Assembly (NCBI GenBank): GCA_036346375.1
Contig: CM070514.1
Location: 14,288,463-14,352,462 of the forward strand
Direction: 5' to 3'
Length of the DNA stretch: 64,000 bases
From: Guadua angustifolia
Taxonomy: Eukaryota; Streptophyta; Magnoliopsida; Poales; Poaceae
The translations under genes were made by a program, and so were the position numbers. Numbering within the stretch: position 1 is the first letter of the stretch; each line of letters starts with the position of its first letter. Shown one piece after another: positions 32,804-43,860 of the stretch. Below the pieces are notes generated by a model. It saw only the letters and a program-made list of their open reading frames with translations, was not told the DNA's origin and did not search any database.

Positions 32804-34182
32804 TCCTCCCCTTCTTGCATTTGAGTCGTCCTCGACTCATGCTCACCTTTTAGCACATCTTCAGCACAAAGTATTCTTATATAGGTCCTGCATTTATTTA
32901 AATAAAATAGTAGCTCCGCCTCTTTATTTATTTTGAAGACATGAAAAGCATTTAGAGGTTTCACCTGATAATTATCCGTATAGCTCAACACTTCTTTCCA
33001 GCATATAATGGCTTGATGAGCACTAGCACTACTCGATGCTTCCTCCCCTCCTTGAAGGAAAAGCATCCTCGGTTTTGGACAAGCTGGAAAAGAAACAACG
33101 AACAAAAAGAATAACGTGTACGCGGCATAGATGTATATATCCCATATATCATTGTTCTTTTGGGTTCGCGGTGGGTTATTTGCATAACAATACATGATGA
33201 AATCAGATTTAAGCAAAGCACCTTTCCCCACAATTCTGCCAGTCAATTTGTGGTTACAAGTGAAGCATATAACATCAATATTAACATGATTTAGTTTGCA
33301 ACTTGATTTGCAATTATAAGTAAAGCACATATCTATCCATGACCTTTGATAAAGAATACTCATGTTTTGTGAGCCGCATTCAATAACATGTTTTGGGGGC
33401 AAAACTACAAGTTTTGGCATCAAGCATGGCTCATTCATATCATCAAATTGTAAACAAGCAATATGAAACCATTCCAATAATAGTGACACAATTTTAACGG
33501 GCTTCCACGCATCAACTACGATATGCTGATTTGTAATACAAGTTAATGTACTAAAATTCGAACAATGTGGCAGCAAGCTATGGGTATCACACATATCAAG
33601 AAAATTTGATGGAGCCGAAAATGAAACAAGTTGTTGCTTACAACTAGAATTGCCCAAAATAGCAAGCTTCAATGCAGCAAGTTTATCACAAGTTATGCAT
33701 ATTCTGTAAACAAGAAACTTGCCATCTATGCCATATTCACCAAATAAATTGAATTGAAAACAATAGGCATAGGTGTTAGACAAAGACTTAGGAGATGAAA
33801 TTTCAGTAATCTTGTCCATAGCACAAGTCAAACTAATAGGCTCATTCAACATGACATAGCACAAAACAGTGGTAGGTGATATTCTAGCTATCACCTCCTT
33901 ATGCGTAATCAGCACCACATGATCAAAATTATAAGCATGCAATTCGTCATATGGTTCTATCATTGTGGCACAAGGTGGCAGTTCACGAGAATTATGTATA
34001 GTAGGAATATACTCACAAATTTGCTCCTTTTCTTGCTGTAAAATCAGATCTGTGCCATGGTCATTAGCCTCCTCCTCAGAAGTAGAAACATCAAAACTTT
34101 CACTTGATAACGCTGGTATTTCTACTTGTTGCTTCCCTTCTTCGTAACTAACTCGATAGCGTGATGGAACAACAAAGAACAA
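32578..34182 (-). CDS. Gy-F 534-codon protein with pol-like tail, no enzyme domains
   Basis: A 534-codon frame is open throughout. Residues 1-60 are charged. Residues 60-330 have no family I recognise and are rich in cysteine, histidine and hydrophobics, including two related segments CFTYNCKSSCK and CFTCNHKL (about residues 287-315). A hydrophobic segment AAYTLFFLFVVSFPA (about 355-370) may be a membrane span. From about residue 445 the acidic run QEGEDDEDIF and TRARAGLLNYQVNSFL match the usual tail of chromovirus-type pol proteins and are encoded inside the LTR. It is in the same frame as gag, separated by 61 codons and two TGA stops. Whether it is translated is unknown. Confidence 0.6.
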   Translation of the reverse strand: MFFVVPSRYRVSYEEGKQQVEIPALSSESFDVSTSEEEANDHGTDLILQQEKEQICEYIPTIHNSRELPPCATMIEPYDELHAYNFDHVVLITHKEVIARISPTTVLCYVMLNEPISLTCAMDKITEISSPKSLSNTYAYCFQFNLFGEYGIDGKFLVYRICITCDKLAALKLAILGNSSCKQQLVSFSAPSNFLDMCDTHSLLPHCSNFSTLTCITNQHIVVDAWKPVKIVSLLLEWFHIACLQFDDMNEPCLMPKLVVLPPKHVIECGSQNMSILYQRSWIDMCFTYNCKSSCKLNHVNIDVICFTCNHKLTGRIVGKGALLKSDFIMYCYANNPPRTQKNNDIWDIYIYAAYTLFFLFVVSFPACPKPRMLFLQGGEEASSSASAHQAIICWKEVLSYTDNYQVKPLNAFHVFKINKEAELLFYLNKCRTYIRILCAEDVLKGEHESRTTQMQEGEDDEDIFPIDTTTPSDPSHTQQVLQVPTTRARAGLLNYQVNSFLSFYTNDSQNGMLFNTCDDIIVLRNQGEEPPNA

Positions 34183-34365
34183 AACTAATCAAGTAGATTG
34201 GATTGTGTTAGTAGAATCATCCTCACATGTGCTATCCTCTACTTCACTCAAATTTTCTTGTCTTTCTTTCACATGTTTAGTGTGTATGCTCTCATTCAGG
34301 TTTGGTGCAAAGGTATGCAACAGAGTAGCATTTAACTTTGTGGGAGCTTGAATTTTGGTTGTTTG

Positions 34366-35016
34366 TCATCTCTGAATCTCTCTTTCAGCTTCTCGTGAAA
34401 GATCAAGTAAACATGACAAAGAATTGAATTCTTTACAAGATATCATGACCTGAATGTTAAAATCTAGTCCAAAATAAAAGTTATTCATGCGAGTCTTTTC
34501 GGTCTCTTCTAACCCAGAACGCAAAGATCTATACTGAAATTCTTGGTAGTACTCATCCATTGTTTTACTACCTTGTTTTAGATGTTGCAATTCATTTCGC
34601 AATTGACGAGCAACATATGAAGGGACAAATGTAGCTCTTAGAATTTTCTTCAATTGTTTCCATGTGCTAGGAATGTCCTGATTTTTACTCATATAATCAT
34701 TCCACCAAAGAGCAGCAAATTCAAAGAATCCAGTAGTAACAACCCTAACCTTATCATGCTCATGAATTTCATGTTTATCAAATGATTGTTCGATAGCTAA
34801 TTCCCAAGTAAGATAACCTTCGGGATCATATTTACCACTAAAATTGGGAACGGTAAACTTACTTTTGGAATGTGTGCTATGCGGTTGTACCTTCCGTGGT
34901 GTTGAAGTTATGCTCATACGTTCTCTGTATCTCGGAGTGTGAACTACCTTTTCTCCTAGGATGTTGTTGGCCCAAGCGCTACGTTGTTGAGAACCTGCCA
35001 TTGTTAGTGAAGACAA
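34366..35016 (-). CDS. Gy-F gag
   Basis: A 216-residue open frame from ATG 35016. After an N-terminal lead, the gag core reads FTVPNFSGKYDPEGYLTWEL (about residues 53-72), KVRVVTTGFFEFAALWWNDY (about 87-106), ATFVPSYVARQLRNELQHLK, and the MDEYYQEFQYRSLRS helix, ending in LLDLSREAEREIQR before TGA. The length and order fit the plant Ty3/gypsy gag domain. No zinc knuckle follows. The TGA directly after an arginine-rich end may be a decayed CGA, which would make gag and the 534-codon frame one protein of about 812 codons. Confidence 0.85.
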   Translation of the reverse strand: MSSLTMAGSQQRSAWANNILGEKVVHTPRYRERMSITSTPRKVQPHSTHSKSKFTVPNFSGKYDPEGYLTWELAIEQSFDKHEIHEHDKVRVVTTGFFEFAALWWNDYMSKNQDIPSTWKQLKKILRATFVPSYVARQLRNELQHLKQGSKTMDEYYQEFQYRSLRSGLEETEKTRMNNFYFGLDFNIQVMISCKEFNSLSCLLDLSREAEREIQR

Positions 35017-35089
35017 GAAACAAAATCACAAGTATAATGTTCCTATCACTACATAGGATGTGGAGAAAAGTCGCTCAACTCTCAAACTT
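35017..35089 (-). other. Gy-F leader piece next to gag
   Basis: Short AT-rich untranslated leader between the gag ATG and the inverted LTR copy. It is the only part of the leader attached to gag. Confidence 0.6.
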
Positions 35090-36045
35090 TAATGAGGACA
35101 TCTTCCCTATTGACACAACCACGCCGAGTGATCCTTCTCATACACAACAAGTTCTACAAGTACCTACTACTCGGGCTCGAGCAGGTCTACTCAATTATCA
35201 AGTGAATTCATTCCTAAGTTTTTATACAAATGATTCACAGAATGGAATGCTATTTAATACTTGTGATGATATTATTGTCCTTAGGAACCAAGGAGAAGAA
35301 CCTCCAAATGCCTAGCATAAAGCACAATCATCATATCTTAAGTTGGACTTGGAATCAGCAAATTCGCGGGTTCGGCCTCATGACGATATCAACTTCAAAA
35401 GACCATAACTTTTGATTCGGAGGTTTCTAGAGGCCCATGAGTACACGTTTGAAAGATCTTGGAGTCTACTTTCCAATGGATCTAGCCCCAGTGCCAAATT
35501 CATCCTAGACCAACAGAAAATCATAAAAGAGTGTCACGGGCCAGAAACTCCAAGTGCTACGCCACCTTTCTTTTGGGCCCAAAGCCCATGTAACGCTAGG
35601 GCAACCCCTTGGCGCCCCCATGGGTGCTGCACGCCCTAGCAGCTCCCTAGCCGCCACTTACATCTATATATTGTTTGCTACCGCCGATTTTAGTTTTGGG
35701 TTTTGTTTATTTGATAGTTTAGCCATTGCTACTATTTTGAGTCTTCCAGACGTGCTCAACACCGCCTAAGAAACTCCTTGTTTCAGAACCCCATCTTATC
35801 AATCTTTCATTCATATTCGCAATTTCATATTGCTTTACCATTGTTCTTGCTTGTTCTTCGTTGCATGCAGAATCGAACTCGTGTTCAGTTGATCGTGCTA
35901 ACGGCAAGATCAATAACCCTCTCGAGTTGGTTTAGCGATTGCTAAGGCGCATCGTCGTCAGACGCTTGTAGTCGGATCGTCAAAGTCAATTCCTCCGAAT
36001 CGGGTTATCGCTCTCATCGAAAGATCGGGACCCAAAGTCACATCA
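35090..36045 (+). repeat. Extra Gy-F-family LTR copy in inverted orientation
   Basis: 956 bp, starting TAATGAGGACATCTTCCC (TGATG changed to TAATG) and ending GTCACATCA. It is opposite to the two outer LTRs. It encodes the same 75-codon pol-like tail (35096-35315, stop TAG). Flanks AACTT and GGCAG do not match, so it is not a simple solo-LTR insertion. Identity with the other two copies is high by eye. Confidence 0.9.
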
Positions 36046-37585
36046 GGCAGCAGGGTTGTCGGCCATTGGCGGCGTCAAAAGTTCTCCCAAGCTTGGATAA
36101 AGCGATTGCCAAGGGACCGAACAAACGTACGAGGTAGAATATGTGGAGCTAGGTAGGCTTAAATTGTTTCCTATGCAATCTAATAATTCTAGTTGTTGTA
36201 ATGATAAGTAATGATCCAAACTAGAATTCACAAGCCCTAGTTGCCGATCTCAAAGATATAAGTGAATTTAAAGGCAACACACACGCAAAGATAATGAAAC
36301 TTAATGCAACCAATGGAATGAGCTAAATAAGAATAATTCAGCACCAACACTCGTGTTGCATAAGTTATGGAGAGACGCTAGCTAATTGCTTTAGAAAAGG
36401 TAAAAGGGCACAAGATTGCTCACTCCTTAATACAATTGCACAATCTGAAAATAACAAACACAAATTAGGGTTTTGATCAATGTAGTGCTGCCGGCCACTA
36501 TTCTCTTCTCTTTTCTATCTCTTTTTTTTCTTTCTTGGCCTTTTGGCTCTTTCTTTCTCTTTTTTTTGGTGACTTTCGGCCAACACTAGTATGAGCAAAG
36601 TTTTGAAATCCCTAACTTGATATCACAAGAGATATGATAATGCAACGTATCAAAAGGAGCAGCCCCAAGCAATTTCAAATCGCTAGTCTCAATTGGGATC
36701 AAAGTATTCGCAAAGGATGAATTGGTTCCCAAAGGTATGTGAACTAATATTTTAGAATTTTATGGTTGTGAATGCTACTGGACTCAACCAAGTCAAAGGA
36801 ACAAATCTAGAACACAAATTGAAGAGACAAACCCAAATTCGGCCAGAACTATGCAATAAGGTTGTGGCTGCAATTAAGGTATGAAAATGACTGAATCAAG
36901 CTTGCTCACAATGTAACAAAATGATGGTACAGTTCTAAGCTTTAAAACAAGTATTCAAACACACAATTTGGATCTCATATGTAGAAGTTATGGCCAAAAC
37001 ACTAAGGTGCACAGATTTAACAAAATTCAGCCGATTTGACCAAATCCGAATCTGAGTCAAATTCGGTTTGAAGGAGTCCGAATCAGAAAGGACACCCAAA
37101 AAAGTTTTTGTAGAGGACTCTCCAAGGATTCAGGAAAGTATAAAAACTTCTCAATCGGAGTTCGTATGTGAGAGGTATGATCAAAATACCGAACCAACCT
37201 GGATTGCAATTGTAACTTGCTTCCCGAATTTGATGGCCAGATTAAACACCCTTTCGTATGGAATTAGAATTCGTGCCCAACTAGGTTTTTGTGGAGCTTG
37301 TCTCAAGGTTTTAGGAAAGTGCAAAACACTAGAATCCGAGCTCGTATGCAAAAGTTATGAATAAAACAAAGAACTGGACAGATTGGAATAAAGCTACGCC
37401 AAGGAAAAACGATCAAGAATTCAAAACAAGAACTCTAATGGATCAAAACCTAACAAAACTCACTAAAATACCAGATTGAATCTAAAGGTTGAATTTTTGT
37501 GGAGGATTTTCAATTTTGGACACAAAACAAAAACTAATCTAGGGTAATCAATCTCTCACCGAGCAACTTGGCGCCTCGATACCAC
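36046..37585 (-). other. Gy-F leader (untranslated)
   Basis: About 1.5 kb between PBS and the inverted LTR. On the minus strand it is TTTTG-rich with scattered short frames. A long polypyrimidine tract on the plus strand (about 36502-36570) is a purine tract on the transcribed strand. No protein motif was seen. Long leaders are usual in this lineage. Confidence 0.6.
37573..37584 (-). promoter_or_regulatory. Gy-F primer-binding site
   Basis: Read on the minus strand, TGGTATCGAGGC lies one base after the end of the 5' LTR. It is similar to the initiator-Met PBS TGGTATCAGAGC with three differences. Confidence 0.65.
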
Positions 37586-38557
37586 CGATGTGACTTTGGG
37601 TCCCGATCTTTTCGATGAGAGCGATAACTTCGATTTGGAGGAATTGACTTTGACGATCCGACTACAATGTACGATTTACGATGCGCTTTAGCAATCGCTA
37701 AACCAACTCCAGAGGGTTATTGATCTTGCCGTTAGCACGATCAACCTGAACACGAGGTTCGATTCCTGCATGCAACCGAAGAACAAGCAAGAACAATGGT
37801 AAAGCAATATGAAATTGCGAATATGAATGAAAGATTGATAAGATGGGGTTCTGAAACAAGGAGTTTCTTAGACGGCTGTTGAGCACGTCTGGAAGACTCA
37901 AAATAGTAGCAATGGCTAAACTATCAAATAAACAAAACCCAAAAACTAAAGTACGGCGGTAGCAAACAATATATAGATGTAAGTGGCGGCTAGGGAGCTG
38001 CTAGGGGCGTGCAGCACCCATAGGGGGGCGGCCAAGGGGTTGCCCTAGCGTTACATGGGCTTTGGGCCCAAAAGAAAGGTGGCGCAGCACCTGGAGTTTC
38101 TGGCCTGTGACACTCTTTTGTGATTTCCCGTTGCTCTAGAATGAATTTGGCACTGGGGCTGGATCCATTGGAAAGTAGACTCCGAGATCTTTCAAACGTG
38201 TACTCATGGGCCTTTAGAAACCTCCGGAATCAAAAGTTATGGTCTTTTGAAGTTGATACTGTCGCGGAGGCCGAACCCGCGAATTTGCTGATTCCAAGTC
38301 CAACTTGCGCATATGATGATTGTGCTTTATGCTAGGCATTTGGAGGTTCTTCTCCTTGGTTCCTAAGGACAATAAGATCATCACAAGTATTAAATAGCAT
38401 TCCATTCTGTGAATCATTTGTATAAAAACTTAGGAACGAATTCACCTAATAATTGAGTACACCTGCTCGAGCCCGAGTAGTAGGTACTTGTAGAACTAGT
38501 TGTGTATGAGAAGGATCACTCGGCGTGGTTGTGTCAATAGGGAAGATGTCCTCATCA
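37586..38557 (-). repeat. Gy-F 5' LTR
   Basis: 972 bp, read on the minus strand from TGATGAGGACATCTTCCC (38557) to GTCACATCG (37586). The tail-coding segment is present but slightly shifted. It is followed on the right by CGGGC and the continuation of Gy-B integrase. Confidence 0.9.
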
Positions 38558-41330
38558 CGGGCAGCCAAGTATCAACATGCCTTGTGAAGATATCACAGCA
38601 CTAGAATCTCAAAAAAGGGAGCTTGCTCGTCACCTCATCCCCTTCTTCATGCCAGACCTCCCTCTTGACGGCCCTCCAGTCGATCTCCTCCTCCTCCTCG
38701 GGCCAGGCCTCTTTTTCAACTACATCCCAGTCGATCTTGTTGTCCTCATTCTCAGAAAAAGGATAATGACGATGCACCGCGAGGGCCCCGTGGCTAGAGG
38801 CAAAGGAGGGATCTCGATGGAAATCTCTCAAGGAGGAGCTCCCTCAAGGATTTACAAAGAAGGAGACGAGGGCGGCGAGGAGGCCATGAAGACGTTTGAA
38901 GAAGCTAAAAGTGTTGTAATGCAAAAGGGGGAGAAAGGTGGTGCCAAGTGACCGTGCGTCCTATCTATTTATAGCCTAGGGAGCATGTTAGGTTAGGAGT
39001 CACGATTCAACGGGGGTTTATGTCGGTTTCGATTTACAAGGCATTCCTATGTACTTTTGCATAAATGCAGAAGCTGAAGCGACGCCAAGTCATTATGGGC
39101 CGCGCGAAGACCGAAAGACTCGACGGCTGCAACAGTCCTTAGTCATAATAGCTGAGTAAAAACAGTGCTAAGCCATATCGGTACGCCCGGGGTCTCATGT
39201 ACCCAAGTGTACGCCGAAGGACACCGGACTTGATGCTCATGCCCAACTGTCTCCTCAATGGCGTAATCGAGCGGGAAGTCAGGGGCCACATCATGCTCTC
39301 GCCAGACGTTGAACTCTACTAAGTATGCTTTAAGGGCTCACGCACCTAGACATATGGTCGAAAGTTGTCTTCAAAAGACAATTATGCCCAGTGTCTTTTT
39401 GTAATCGCTTATCAAATAGGAGGTCAAAGATTATGTTGCTCAAGTTCTCGCCTATGCTTATCCCCGTCCTCGAGTTGAGATGCCTATCGAGTAAGGGACA
39501 AGGAGTCGTGACAGATACGTGATGCTAACGCCCCACTGACATCTTGATCTAGCTATCGAGTAAAAGTCGAGAGCCGAATCGTAACATTACGTTCACTATA
39601 CTCTACTCCCCACCCGATGATCTCATCGAGTAAGGAGTCGGGGGCTACAAGTAACTCGATACACAGATAGCTCGATACACAGGTAACTCGATGCCTTATT
39701 TAATTCTTTTCCCTTTTGATAGTTCCTGTTTGGTCGATACAGTTATTGAGCGGAGCACACTGTAGGCACAAATTTTTAGTTGTTATCTTATATGAATGTG
39801 TATCCCTTCGCACATGTTTACTCAATTTCGTACTTAGCTGGTCAGTGAGCGAAACCAAAGCACGGCCATGCCTGAACTCGATGACGAGCAATTCTATCCT
39901 GCGCGCAAACGAGCACAAGATTGTCAGACATCTAACGCTTAGCGACCGGTGGGAGATGAGGTCTCTAGTCAGTTCTACATGCGCTGCCTGACAAGTTCAT
40001 ATTCGCTACATAGTCTAAGTCATACAGTCGATGAAGGCTTGCAAAGAATCGTATAACTCTTAAAGTTGTTTGCATAGCACTAATATTACGCACAGCCTCT
40101 CTGGGCGAAAGCTCAGTGGCTTAGAAATTTGATGAGAATTTTCTCAAGTCTTGCGTGCAGGAATTGACAAAATACGGACATAAAAAGCTAAATGCCCATA
40201 AGTGCTAATCGAAATTACATCTACTCATGTCTCCTTTCGTTTCATTGGCAAGGAATCAAAAGGCCAGACATGAAGTGACAAGCAAGTCAATTAGTATTTT
40301 CTTTCAAGGGACACAGCCTCGGCGTGAGGTTGATTACATTGGCACGATGAGCTTAGGCCTTCAGCTTTTTTGCTTCCACATCGACTTCGACCCTGGCCGC
40401 CTCCAAACTTTTTGCCTCTGCATCGGCCTTGGCCCTAGTCACCTTCAACACTGGCTGAAGTCCTGCCAGCTTAGAGCCCTTCATTCGGGTTATCTGCTGA
40501 TAGGAAGCCGAAAATTGTTCATTCCGCTGATGAGCTTGCTCGCAGAACAACTCGACATGGAGCAGGGTCTCTGTGACGCTCTATCAAAAGCAGTCGAAAG
40601 GAGCTTATAAAAAAGGAGAGGCAGAGCAAAGGATAAATCCAAGGTGAAGAAGTGGCAGGAGGTGTTTGCGTATATGTAGCTGTGGCTTCAAGACTGACCA
40701 ATATTCAAAAGATGTTGAAGGAGTCAAAAGAGACAGGGTCGTTGCTGTGGTGACACCTCAGAGGCCCGAGTAAGCATGACCGTTTCCGACATAGGCGGGA
40801 CGCTGATCGTGGCAGGTGCAACTGTGCCTAGCGGCGGCAAGGCACCAGTCAAAATGGGTTCAACTATGTCAGGTGACAACAGGGCACCGACAGTAGCACC
40901 CTCGACCGCGCCACTGGCTGCACCCTTCCTGCAAGAGGCCTCTTATGAATTTTCTCCCAAAAAAGGAGGTAAAATATAGCAAAGCAAATGAAGAGATAAC
41001 TTTACCTCCCCATCTTAAACCTCCCTCTTACATTCCCTTCCAAGGCAGACAAGCTTCGTCGTAACCGCTTTAGCTCCCAGACCATTGCCTCGATCGCCCG
41101 GCTTAGTGGTAGCGATGGCACCAGTGGGTCAACACCGAAGGTAGGGCCTGCCCACACAAGACGATCGTGAATGATGCACCAGGCTATGAATAGGATTAAA
41201 ATAATTACTTAATAGCGACATTATCGTTTCAACTGTCTTGGTCGATGGAGGCTCCCCTCGAGGAGAGTCCTATGAGGCATCTACTAGACTTCGCGGCGTC
41301 AATACCTCTGTGGCCCGCCGGGTCCTCCAA
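38558..41330 (-). pseudogene. PF04195-type gene remnant after the end of Gy-B pol
   Basis: From 38558 the plus strand holds the last codons of Gy-B integrase (AAKYQHAL). The better reading then is on the minus strand. At 38790-38620 two acidic repeats IDWDVVEKEAWPEEEEE and IDWRAVKREVWHEEGDE occur. At 40550-40353 there is a coiled coil with KADAEAKSLEAARVEVD, matching the coiled coil of 25631-28060. The serine/alanine-rich part (40980-40776) also matches. The order fits a Tat element with gag-pol on plus and this gene on minus. The globular N-terminal domain should lie right of about 41000 and is not readable. 38950-40220 is mostly non-coding. Confidence 0.5.
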
Positions 41331-41339
41331 TAAAAGTTC

Positions 41340-42340
41340 CAAAAAATAACCCCCCCAAAAAACCCCTTTTTTTCCGGGGAAAAAAAACCCCCCCCTTTTA
41401 AAATTTGGGGGCCCCAAACCCGAAAAACCCCCGGGGGGCCCCCAATTTTTTGGGCCCGGGGCCCCTTTAAAATTTTTTTTTTTGGGGGGGAGGCCCCGGA
41501 AACCTTTTTTGGGGAGATTTTTTTCCCCAAAAAAACAGGGCCCGGAAAAAAGGGTTTGAAAAAAAAGGGTTTAAAAAGGGGGGGAATTCCCAAAAAGGGA
41601 ATTTTAAACCCGAAAAAAAAAAAAAGGGGGGGGAAAAGGGGGGGAAAAAAGGGGAAAAAAAAGGGGGGGGCGGAAAAAAAAAGGCCAAATTTTTTTTTTT
41701 TAAAAAAAAGGGGGGGCCCCTTTTAAAATTTTTTTTGGAAAAATTTTTTTGGGAAAAAGGGGGGCCGGGAAACCTTTAAAAAAATTCCCAAAAAAATTGG
41801 TTTTTTTTTTAAAGGGGTTTTTTTCCTTTGGTTAAAAAAAAAAAATTTTTAAAAAACCTTTCCCTTTAATTTTGGGGTTTTAAAAAAGGGGGATTTTAAA
41901 TTTGGGGGGGGGTTTTTTAATTTTTTTTTAAAAAAACCAAACCCCAAATTTTTAAAAAAAAAAAAAAAAATTTAGGTTTTTAAAATTTTGGGTTTTTTGA
42001 GGGTTTGAAAAAAGGTCCCCGGGTTTTTCCCCTTTTTTGTGGGGTTTTTGAGGAAAAAGGTTTGGTTTTTAAAAAAAAAAAGGGGGGTTTTTTGGGTTAA
42101 GGAAGGGTTTTCCCAAAAAAATTTTTTGGGAAGGGAAAAAAGGGGGGGTTTTTTTTAGGGGGGTTTTTTTTTGGAAAGGGGCCCCCTTTTTGGGGTTGGG
42201 CCCCCCTTTTGGGATCCCCTTTTTAAAAAAACCCCCAAAAGGCCCCCCTTTTCCAAAAAAGGGGGTTAAATTTTTGTTTTTTTTTTGGGGAGGGGGTTTT
42301 TTCCCCAAAGGGGTTTTAAAACCCCCCTTTTGGGTCCCAT
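41340..42340. other. Homopolymer-run sequence, probable assembly or basecalling artefact
   Basis: About 1 kb in which nearly every base occurs in runs of 2-17 (for example AAAAAAAACCCCCCCC and GGGGGGTTTTTT types), with no normal sequence inside. Both borders are abrupt. Natural low-complexity DNA is not like this on all four bases at once. Open frames in it (prolines, phenylalanines, lysines, glycines) are meaningless. The true sequence is probably part of the LTR at 42345-42833 or the gene to the left. Confidence 0.85.
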
Positions 42341-42344
42341 CTAT

Positions 42345-42833
42345 CAATGAGGAGGGGAAAAAGACAAAGTTCAATAGTGTTTGGGCCCACAAGTAAGAGA
42401 GAGGGAAAATTAGAAAATAGGAAAGAATTAGGAAAAAATCCTAAAATAATTAGATAACACCTTAAAAATTAATAAAATATTTATTTATGATATAAACTAT
42501 TATTTTATAATTTTTTGGAAATTTTATCATTGTAAAAATTATTTATGCAATTTATTTCATGATGCATGCCTTTTGGAATTTAAAACCTTTGAGAATAAAT
42601 TTAAAAACAATATTATTATTTTATTTTATTTATTTCAGAAATATCTAAGGTTGCAAAAATTATTTTTGCAAACCTAAGATACTAACTCATTTGATTTGGA
42701 AGTTTTTGAAAGATAGGCTATACACACTTATTATTTTTCAAAAGTTTTTATTTAATAGTAACATTCTCATTTTAAAATATAATTTTTGAAATTAATGATG
42801 CATGAATTTCTATTTTTAAAAATGAGGATGTTA
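42345..42833 (-). repeat. Partial LTR, AT-rich, minus orientation
   Basis: The right end reads GAGGATGTTACA, i.e. TGTAACATCCTC on the minus strand, the start of a chromovirus-like LTR similar in form to those at 14031 and 47328. The left part vanishes in the homopolymer zone. Confidence 0.5.
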
Positions 42834-42834
42834 C

Positions 42835-43860
42835 AATTACCCAACACATGATCTGGAGCTAGCAGCAGTGGTACATGCCCTCAAGATATGGATGCACTTT
42901 CTGATGGGCAAACAGTGTGATATCTATACGGATCACAAGAGTCTGAAGTATGTGTTTACCCAGGCCACTTTGAATATGAGGAAATGAAGATGGATGGCAT
43001 TAATCAAGGATTACAACTTAAATATCCTGTACCATCCTGGCAAGGTAAATGTAGTCACCGATGCTCTAAGCCAGAAGAACCAGTGGAACTTTCTAAACAT
43101 GGTATCTAAGGATGACCACATCTCGACAGAGGCAAACTTAGCCGAGCCTATCAGATTGGAGCTGCAAAAACTAGGAGTACACCTAATTGACCACGGATTT
43201 CTAGCCAACATCACCTTGCAGCCAGATTTGTTCGACCGTATTAAGAACAAATAGAAAAATCACCCTAGTACTATACGGTTGGAGAAACTTATGCAGAAAG
43301 GTCGAGGAATTCACTTGATCAAGGATGACCAAGGAGTAATATGGATAAACAAAAGAATCTTTGTGCCGCAGGAATCGGCACTAAGGGAGGAAATTTTGAA
43401 GGAAGCTCATGAGTCACCATTTGCATTACACTCAGGATACACAAAAATGTACCAAGACCTAAAAGCTACATTCTGGTGGCCACGAATGAAAAGGAATATA
43501 GCAGAGTATGTGGCTAGATGCCATACTTGCAACATGATCAAGGCAGAGCATCAACGGCCCATAGGAGTCCTGCAACCAATAAAAATTCCCGAATGGAAGT
43601 GGGATGAAGTCGCAATGGACTTCATAGTTGGGCTCCCTAGGGCCAAAAGTGGCTATGACTTCATATGGGTTATAGTTGATCGACTTACCAAGACAGCACA
43701 CTTTATCCCTGTCAAGACTACCTATAAAGGAAACAAGTTAGCCGAGATCTTCATCTCAATGATTGTATGCTTACATGGAGTTCCCAAATGCATAATTTCA
43801 GATAGAGGAACACAATTTACTTCTAAATTCTAGAGAGAAGTTCAAAATGCAATGGAAGGT
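42835..43860 (+). pseudogene. Chromovirus RNase H C-terminal part and integrase, truncated
   Basis: The plus strand reads NYPTHDLELAAVVHALKIWM, then the end of RNase H with IYTDHKSLKYVFTQ, then a stop near 42987, NLNILYHPGKVNVVTDALS, a stop at 43252, the H-H-C-C finger (ALHSGYTKMYQDLKATFWWP to CHTC, about 43425-43530), and the integrase core with AMDFIVGLPRAKSGYDFIWV and ISDRGTQFTSKF. The two catalytic aspartates are present. The final glutamate is lost because sequence switches to an LTR-like stretch at about 43861. GLPRAKSGYDFIW and the finger fit the chromovirus clade. Confidence 0.9.

Larger units (their letters stand above)
31854..38557 (-). mobile_element. Gy-F: non-autonomous Ty3/gypsy element, complete insertion with target duplication
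   Basis: The element runs on the minus strand from the 5' LTR (38557-37586) through PBS, leader, gag (35016-34366), a long frame without pol enzymes (34182-32578), a polypurine tract and the 3' LTR (32803-31854). The 5-bp duplication CGGGC is exact (31849-31853 and 38558-38562). LTR ends are TGATG...CATCA, with the outer T changed to C at 37586. An additional LTR copy (35090-36045) in the opposite orientation lies between leader and gag. There is no protease, RT, RNase H or integrase, so it must have used enzymes of a related element. Confidence 0.9.

Noticed and set aside
32578..34182. A host gene rather than a transposon gene
   Set aside because: The frame ends inside the LTR, is in phase with gag, and lies within the exact target duplication of Gy-F.
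36502..36570. Polypyrimidine tract as a promoter element
   Set aside because: Lies in the Gy-F leader, and simple tracts are common there. No TATA box or gene start follows.
38577..38951. 124-codon plus-strand frame
   Set aside because: The minus strand has the patterned acidic repeat. The plus frame looks like its shadow, although this is not certain.
41270..42392. Several frames of phenylalanine, proline, lysine and glycine runs
   Set aside because: Translation of homopolymer runs in a probable artefact.
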